From Terriglobia bacterium (GTDB taxonomy: Bacteria; Acidobacteriota; Terriglobia; Terriglobales; Acidobacteriaceae): 64,000 nucleotides of DNA. The translations under genes were made by a program, and so were the position numbers. Positions within the stretch are counted from its first letter, which is position 1; every line of letters starts with the position of its first letter. The notes beneath the pieces are model-generated. The model did no database searches, was not told the DNA's origin, and worked only from the letters and a program-made list of their open reading frames with translations. The stretch covers positions 24,913 to 88,912 of the forward strand of contig JAIQEY010000024.1 in assembly GCA_020073565.1 (NCBI GenBank). Reading direction: 5' to 3'. This document shows, piece by piece, positions 60,084-64,000 of the stretch.

Positions 60084-60099
60084 TGGTGACAAACGTGCC
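60084..60099 (+). promoter_or_regulatory. sigma54 -24/-12 promoter (plus strand)
   Basis: TGGTGACAAACGTGCC, GG-N10-GC exactly where the spacing rule predicts. Downstream there are only short ORFs (60129-60316) and the 54-residue membrane peptide at 60346. Confidence 0.65.
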
Positions 60100-60128
60100 A
60101 GGCCACTAGCTGGAGACGACTGGCGAAA

Positions 60129-60316
60129 ATGCGGATGGCTTGCGAAACGGAAACGTCGCAGATCTTGAGGTTGGCTACATCTGCTCAGAATCGCGAACTT
60201 CCAGAGCAACGATGAAGCCATCCGCTTCGCTGTCAGGCTTATCAAATGACCTCGTCCAGGCTGCGCGTTTTGTTACCGAGAACTCGATAGGGACCGACCT
60301 CAGAGCCTGCCGTTAA
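60129..60316 (+). CDS. Two overlapping short ORFs (28 and 34 aa)
   Basis: ATG 60129 opens a 28-residue ORF (MRMACETETSQILRLATSAQ...), whose stop overlaps the ATG at 60212 of a 34-residue ORF (MKPSASLSGLSNDLVQAARF...) in an ATGA. Coupled starts after a good sigma54 promoter make translation possible, but the ribosome site is weak (TGGAG 12 bases upstream) and neither resembles a known family. The transcript could equally be non-coding. Confidence 0.25.
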
Positions 60317-60345
60317 GTGCAGAGAAGAGTGATACGCGTGGTGTC

Positions 60346-60510
60346 ATGAACTGGAACGTACCGCCTAAACCGCGCAAGGACTCTTCAAGAGGCCAGATAA
60401 ATTGGAATCCCTGGATCTTGACTTGCATGCTAGTGATTACAGTCGTGATGCTGGTTCTTGTTGAGGTGCACATTCAGCGGGCGGCGATCCACCCGTCGTT
60501 CCTCCGGTAA
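60346..60510 (+). CDS. Single-helix membrane peptide, 54 aa
   Basis: 54 residues: a polar N-terminus (MNWNVPPKPRKDSSRGQINW), one membrane helix (WILTCMLVITVVMLVLVEVH) and a short tail. Positive residues before the helix suggest an N-in orientation. No good ribosome site. It is the only reasonable product of the promoter at 60084. Confidence 0.5.
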   Translation: MNWNVPPKPRKDSSRGQINWNPWILTCMLVITVVMLVLVEVHIQRAAIHPSFLR

Positions 60511-60708
60511 GTAACAGGATCATGCAGCGCGGCGCCGATGCACGGATTGCCGCCGTTTGGCTTCTTTCACTTTCCCATGATCACCCCAGCAGGCACGAAG
60601 CACATCCTGCCCATTTGAGACATTGGAACCTCCACCTGCCTGAGCGAGAGTCGTTGCTTTCTATTCGGCAACCTGTGGTCATCATGGCCGGGACAGCGGT
60701 CGTGGTGA
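60511..60708. other. Intergenic before 60709 enhancer; doubtful ORF
   Basis: An 85-codon frame (60522-60779) has AGGA close to its ATG but runs through the enhancer pair and shows no domain; I do not call it. Nothing else seen. Confidence 0.4.
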
Positions 60709-60741
60709 TGCCCACATTCGGGCACGGACCTCGATCGGGCA
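60709..60741. promoter_or_regulatory. Tandem enhancer palindromes (UAS)
   Basis: TGCCCACATTCGGGCA (60709-60724, identical to the copy at 57783) and GGACCTCGATCGGGCA (60726-60741), 1 bp apart. -24 GG is 67 bp downstream. Confidence 0.8.
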
Positions 60742-60806
60742 CAGTTGCCCGTCTCGCAGGTTCATCGCAGAGCAAATGAATGAACCACTTAAGGAAGAAC
60801 CCGGAT

Positions 60807-60822
60807 TGGCAGGCAATCTGCA
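60807..60822 (+). promoter_or_regulatory. sigma54 -24/-12 promoter (for 60856-63095)
   Basis: TGGCAGGCAATCTGCA, GG-N10-GC. Predicted start near 60833, 23 bases before the microprotein ATG. Confidence 0.85.
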
Positions 60823-60855
60823 TTGCCTGCAATGTGAATCCTGATCTCGTCCGTC

Positions 60856-61023
60856 ATGTTTAAGATCACGCAAAACACGCTTCACTATTTCACTTTCGCG
60901 GAGCTCTTGCTGATGGCCGCGATGAATCAACATGAGGCGGACCGGAAGTTAGTTGAAGACGATCGTTGCTTGGGCGAGACGGATCCGGTTAGGAAAAGCC
61001 TTCGAGAGGCAGGGGTACTATGA
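60856..61023 (+). CDS. Microprotein, 55 aa (family B: MFxIT...MAAMN)
   Basis: 55 residues starting MFKITQNTLHYFTFAELLLM, then AAMNQHEADRKLVEDDRCLG and a charged tail. Its first 24 residues match the ORF at 20560 (MFxITxxTxxxFTxAExLxM, then AAMN), so the frame is under selection in two places. It ends in an ATGA overlap with the inositol-phosphate synthase gene. It may be a small regulatory protein or act as a coupling leader; no function is known. Confidence 0.75.
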   Translation: MFKITQNTLHYFTFAELLLMAAMNQHEADRKLVEDDRCLGETDPVRKSLREAGVL

Positions 61024-62387
61024 CCAGCATTTCAAAAGTCGAAAAGGAAATTCCGGACGAAAATCGATCTCACATCTTTCCGGTTCATCCCGCGCAAGGA
61101 AAACTCGGGGTGATGATTCCCGGCATGGGCGCGGTCGCAACCACCTTTGTTGCGGGCGTGGAAGCCGTGCGCCGGGGAATTGCTTCGCCGGTTGGCTCGC
61201 TCACGCAGATGGGCACGATCCGTCTCGGGAAGCGGACCGAAGGACGATCTCCCAAGATTAAGGAGTTTGTTCCCCTCGCCAGCCTCGATGACTTGGTGTT
61301 CACCGGGTGGGACATTTTCGAGGACGATATGCACACGGCCGCCTTGAAAGCGGGCGTGCTCGAGCGCGACTTGCTCCAAAAGGTGAAAGGGCGGCTGAGA
61401 GCGATCAAGCCGATGAAAGCTGTGTTCGATCATAACTACGTCAAAAAGATTGACGGGCCGAACGTCAAGAAAGGGAAGAACAAGCTCGATCTCGCCGAAC
61501 AGTTGCGCCAGGACATTCGCGACTTCCGTAAGTCCAGCGGCGCCTCGCGTCTGATCACTATGTGGTGTGCCTCGACCGAATCCTTCCTTCAACCGACCGC
61601 CGCTCATCAGAGTCTGAAGGCGCTCGAAAAGGCGATGAAGGAGAACGACGAGACCATCGCGCCCTCGATGGTTTATGCCTATGCGTCGCTGATGGAGGAC
61701 GTGCCGTTCGCAAACGGTGCGCCGAACCTTACTCTGGACATTCCGGCGATACTCGAACTAGCGCAGGAACGGAAACTTCCGATTTGCGGCAAGGATTTTA
61801 AAACCGGCCAGACGCTGATGAAGTCAGTTCTAGCCCCCGCCTTCAAGGCGCGCCTGCTTGGCCTCAGTGGATGGTACTCGACCAACATTCTGGGCAACCG
61901 CGACGGGGAAGTGCTCGACGATCCAGGGTCTTTCAAGACGAAGGAAGAATCGAAGTTGGGCTTGCTGGAGCATATCCTTCAGCCGCAGCTTTATCCCGAA
62001 CTCTACGGCAAGATCTTCCACAAGGTCCGAATCAACTATTACCCGCCCCGCGGCGACAACAAAGAGGGTTGGGACAACATTGATATCTTCGGCTGGCTCG
62101 GCTATCCCATGCAGATCAAGGTGGACTTTCTCTGCCGCGACTCAATCCTCGCCGCGCCCATCGTGCTGGACCTGGTCCTGTTCCTCGACTTAGCGCAACG
62201 CACTCCGGAACTGCGCCGACTCGGGATCCAGGAGTGGCTGAGCTTTTACTTTAAGTCGCCAATGACCGCACCGGGGCTTTACCCCGAACACGACTTGTTC
62301 ATTCAGATGATGAAGCTCAAGAACACACTGCGCCACCTGAAGGGCGAAGAATTGATTACGCACCTGGGGCTGGAATACTACGACTAG
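61020..62387 (+). CDS. Inositol-3-phosphate synthase (myo-inositol-1-P synthase)
   Basis: 455 residues. NAD-binding Rossmann opening KLGVMIPGMGAVATTFVAGV, then GSLTQMGTIRLGKRTEG, the insertion domain with LDDLVFTGWDIFEDDMHTAA, and the conserved catalytic section ICGKDFKTGQTLMKSVLAPA with GWYSTNILGNRDGEVLDDPG and YPPRGDNKEGWDNIDIFGWL. Converts glucose-6-phosphate to inositol-1(3)-phosphate, the entry to inositol lipids and solutes. Length is normal for the family. Together with the IPCT-like and CDP-alcohol transferase genes at 42.8-46.9 kb it supplies a possible inositol-phosphodiester pathway. GGCAGGGG precedes the ATG. Confidence 0.94.
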   Translation: MTSISKVEKEIPDENRSHIFPVHPAQGKLGVMIPGMGAVATTFVAGVEAVRRGIASPVGSLTQMGTIRLGKRTEGRSPKIKEFVPLASLDDLVFTGWDIFEDDMHTAALKAGVLERDLLQKVKGRLRAIKPMKAVFDHNYVKKIDGPNVKKGKNKLDLAEQLRQDIRDFRKSSGASRLITMWCASTESFLQPTAAHQSLKALEKAMKENDETIAPSMVYAYASLMEDVPFANGAPNLTLDIPAILELAQERKLPICGKDFKTGQTLMKSVLAPAFKARLLGLSGWYSTNILGNRDGEVLDDPGSFKTKEESKLGLLEHILQPQLYPELYGKIFHKVRINYYPPRGDNKEGWDNIDIFGWLGYPMQIKVDFLCRDSILAAPIVLDLVLFLDLAQRTPELRRLGIQEWLSFYFKSPMTAPGLYPEHDLFIQMMKLKNTLRHLKGEELITHLGLEYYD

Positions 62388-62435
62388 GATCGACAGATCC
62401 TGTCTTCTCTTCCTGCGGCAGGCTTGAGGTTTTAG

Positions 62436-63095
62436 ATGCGATTCGGCAGTTTCATTATCGCTTGCGCGCTCGGGCTGGCCCTGTTGCTGTTTGCCGATGG
62501 GCGCCCTGTGGCTCGTCCGCAGGAGCGTTACTCCCAAGTGGTGGACCTGACCCGCACGGCGCAGGTGAAGGCAAACTCAGAAAGAAGTTCCGGTACACGT
62601 ATTATTTCCCCAGCCGCCATGATTCCCGGAACCTGGGGCGCGGCGCAGATTCCTGCCGAACGGTTGATCGCACCGCTGGTGGTGATGGACTTGAATGCGC
62701 CGTCGGCACAAATTTCTGTCGATGACGTCGCCACCTGGGAAGCACAGCATGGTAATGTACCGCAAGGAGCGGTCGTTGCGGTGCGGCGTGCTGGATCTCC
62801 CAACAGCTCGTCCTCAAGTCAATTCCCCGTGTCCGCCGATGCAGCGCAGTTTCTTATGGATGCCCGCTACACACGAGGCTTCATTGTCGAAACTCCAGCG
62901 AGCCTCGGCTCTGATCGTACGCTCTCCCGCCAGATCGCTCTGCACGGGAATTACGTTGTCGAGGAATCGACACCGCTGGCGGCCCTGCCTGAAACCGGAT
63001 CGCTCATTATTGTTGCCCCTGCAAAGAACGGAGATGCCGCCGAGAGTCCGGTGCGCGTTCTGGCCATGGTGCCAGCTACAGTTCACGGCGCATGA
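62436..63095 (+). CDS. Cyclase/kynurenine-formamidase-like protein without metal ligands
   Basis: 219 residues, GAGG six bases upstream. Signal peptide to about residue 22. The C-terminal part matches the cyclase family (IPAERLIAPLVVMDLNAPSA, DDVATWEAQHGNVPQGAVVA, SPVRVLAMVP). The metal-binding motif that reads HGGTHLDAPAHF in active members is SSGTRIISPAAM here, so the two His, the Asp and the last His are gone, and the later catalytic His is also lost. It should not hydrolyse by the family mechanism; a binding or structural role in the periplasm is inferred. Downstream of the inositol-phosphate synthase gene, probably same transcript. Confidence 0.75.
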   Translation: MRFGSFIIACALGLALLLFADGRPVARPQERYSQVVDLTRTAQVKANSERSSGTRIISPAAMIPGTWGAAQIPAERLIAPLVVMDLNAPSAQISVDDVATWEAQHGNVPQGAVVAVRRAGSPNSSSSSQFPVSADAAQFLMDARYTRGFIVETPASLGSDRTLSRQIALHGNYVVEESTPLAALPETGSLIIVAPAKNGDAAESPVRVLAMVPATVHGA

Positions 63096-63231
63096 ATTCG
63101 GCTGCCGTGACAAGGGGATTCCTCAAAATCCCAGCAGCATTCAGATTTGAATGCGGCACTGACTTGGAACGCGGGTGCCAGGACGTCGCACACACTTGCT
63201 GCCCGCGGCCGAGCGGTCGATCAAAGAGAAC

Positions 63232-63247
63232 TGCCGCAATGTGGGCG
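63232..63247. promoter_or_regulatory. Enhancer palindrome (UAS)
   Basis: TGCCGCAATGTGGGCG; a second half-site CATTCGGACA (63261-63270), identical to the right part of the 51060 unit, follows. -24 GG is 64 bp downstream. Confidence 0.55.
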
Positions 63248-63309
63248 GATTTCCTCAGGGCATTCGGACAGCGGGTGGTGGAAATGCTGAGCTTAGGACA
63301 ATGAGACTT

Positions 63310-63325
63310 TGGCCTGGAAAGTGCG
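63310..63325 (+). promoter_or_regulatory. sigma54 -24/-12 promoter (for 63350 gene)
   Basis: TGGCCTGGAAAGTGCG, GG-N10-GC. Predicted start near 63336, very short leader. Confidence 0.6.
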
Positions 63326-63349
63326 TTATGGCAGATGCTGGTGAAGGCC

Positions 63350-63514
63350 ATGACTTGCATACCAAACAACGTCGGGATGGTAAGCATCGAGGATTCGCAC
63401 CGCATCTTACGTGCGATCTTCCCGAACTATCCCGAACTAAAACCGTGTAATCCGGCGCCGATCCTAGAACCGATCGCACCATCACTCGTGATTGTTCCTG
63501 GCCGGAAAATCTGA
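63350..63514 (+). CDS. Microprotein, 54 aa (family A: MTxIP...FPNYP)
   Basis: 54 residues: MTCIPNNVGMVSIEDSHRIL, RAIFPNYPELKPCNP, then APILEPIAPSLVIVPGRKI. Paralogue of the ORF at 20402 (EDSxRxLRxIFPNYP and PAPxLEPI conserved). Helix EDSxRxLRxIF followed by a proline-rich tail is the conserved core. GAAGG lies just before the ATG. Own sigma54-type promoter. Function unknown. Confidence 0.8.
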   Translation: MTCIPNNVGMVSIEDSHRILRAIFPNYPELKPCNPAPILEPIAPSLVIVPGRKI

Positions 63515-63790
63515 GCTTCCTGTTCCTTGCTTGCACAACTCCTAGACTCCCGCAAGGGGAAGCTCGGTTTCGAAGAACCTAAACTCAAGCCCCCAGGGGG
63601 GCGATACACGCGCTCAAGACAGGGAGGCCCTCAGGTCTTCGGAGACCCTGAAGTATTTCTCTCCCTGCAGCGTCGCTTCTGGGTTTTTTAGCTCATCGCT
63701 CAAAAACAATACCAGCGCCTCCGTGAGATAGCCGTGATGAATGAGAGTAACTCCGGCCGAGACAGCAAACCACGTCTCTCGAGGTGTGCG
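63515..63790. other. Intergenic with hairpin; doubtful minus ORF
   Basis: Contains a short stem-loop (GGTCT/AGACC, 63639-63652). A minus-strand frame (63614-63871) overlaps the next gene and is not called. No enhancer palindrome seen. Confidence 0.4.
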
Positions 63791-64000
63791 ATGACGGACA
63801 AGCTGTGTGTCGAAACCGTCCGAAGCTGGCGTACATTGTACAAAGCTGCCTTGGCCGAGACTGATCTGCAAAAGCTCCCGTTACACATCGAAGAGGCCCG
63901 CAGAGCACTCATCTTGCGATCGCGAGAGCTAATTTCAACCTCGCCGAATTACGAGGGCGAGAGCGAAGCTATCGAAGATGCCATGTACGCGCTGAAGGCA
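63791..64000 (+). CDS. Small helical protein, cut by window end
   Basis: 70 codons to the window edge, ATG 63791 with GAGGTG five bases upstream. MTDKLCVETVRSWRTLYKAA, LAETDLQKLPLHIEEARRAL and ILRSRELISTSPNYEG then ESEAIEDAMYALKA: an all-helical protein with WRxLYxAA and EARRAL patterns. I recall similar short proteins from Acidobacteria but cannot name a family. The C-terminus is missing. Confidence 0.65.
   Translation, partial: MTDKLCVETVRSWRTLYKAALAETDLQKLPLHIEEARRALILRSRELISTSPNYEGESEAIEDAMYALKA

Noticed and set aside
60522..60779. 85-aa ORF across the 60709 enhancer
   Set aside because: No domain, low-complexity composition, and it covers both palindromes.
63614..63871. Minus-strand ORF near the right edge
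   Set aside because: Overlaps the better supported plus-strand gene at 63791 and has no ribosome site.
1..64000. CRISPR arrays, insertion sequences, prophage, rRNA and tRNA
   Set aside because: None seen; repeated sequences are explained by the enhancer palindromes and by gene paralogy.

Overview
The window looks like the chromosome of an Acidobacteriota member (Terriglobia-like). The basis is gene content: two giant two-component-regulator-propeller histidine kinases, an Oar-type TonB receptor with a carboxypeptidase-regulatory domain, DUF4136-like and repeat-rich secreted proteins, many short lineage-specific proteins, and moderately high GC. No rRNA, tRNA, CRISPR array, insertion sequence or phage gene was seen. 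The two decayed fragments noted (a DinB C-terminus near 0.3-0.6 kb and a start-less ORF near 4.7-4.9 kb) sit in the left end.

Layout. 0-5 kb: a zinc-ribbon microprotein and a run of small secreted proteins. 5-20 kb: a sigma-70-like protein, two propeller kinases (the second with a NarL-type regulator), a repeat-rich secreted protein, a DUF4136-like protein, a two-PDZ HtrA protease, an RsbU/PP2C phosphatase, an ECF sigma factor and a DoxX-like protein. 20-22 kb: a cluster of microproteins and a GAF-less sigma54 activator. 22.5-32 kb: a TolC/HlyD/RND efflux operon continuing into a DedA protein and glycogen phosphorylase. 32-42 kb: OprB porin, AspT-type transporter, then pckA, class I aldolase, phosphofructokinase and glycogen debranching enzyme. 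42-50 kb (minus strand): a STAS-like protein, short ORFs and a pseudo-receiver, then an operon of TonB receptor, LolA-like protein, nucleotidyltransferase, flippase/CDP-alcohol transferase fusion and an EEP-family phosphatase. 50-64 kb: microproteins, STAS, sigma-like and pseudo-receiver paralogues, two more GAF-containing sigma54 activators, a TonB energy transducer, inositol-phosphate synthase and a catalytically degraded cyclase-family protein.

The unifying discovery is regulatory. About 17 intergenic sites carry a 16-bp palindrome of the form TGCCC-N6-GGGCA (often with ATT in the centre), usually as a tandem pair separated by 1-5 bp. In nearly every case a sigma54 -24/-12 element (TGG-N10-GC) lies at a fixed distance from the pair, most often 62-67 bp. 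At four sites the pair has a -24/-12 element on both sides and faces divergent genes, so it looks like a two-way enhancer. The putative regulon joins secreted proteins, microproteins, the efflux operon, the porin, the pckA-to-glgX carbon operon, the TonB/inositol operon, an ECF sigma factor, sigma-like and STAS-like proteins and inositol-phosphate synthase. Three sigma54 activators in the window have almost the same C-terminal Fis-type helix-turn-helix and are the natural candidates for binding this enhancer. The sites were found by eye; the distances are counted from the sequence, while the regulatory role is inference.
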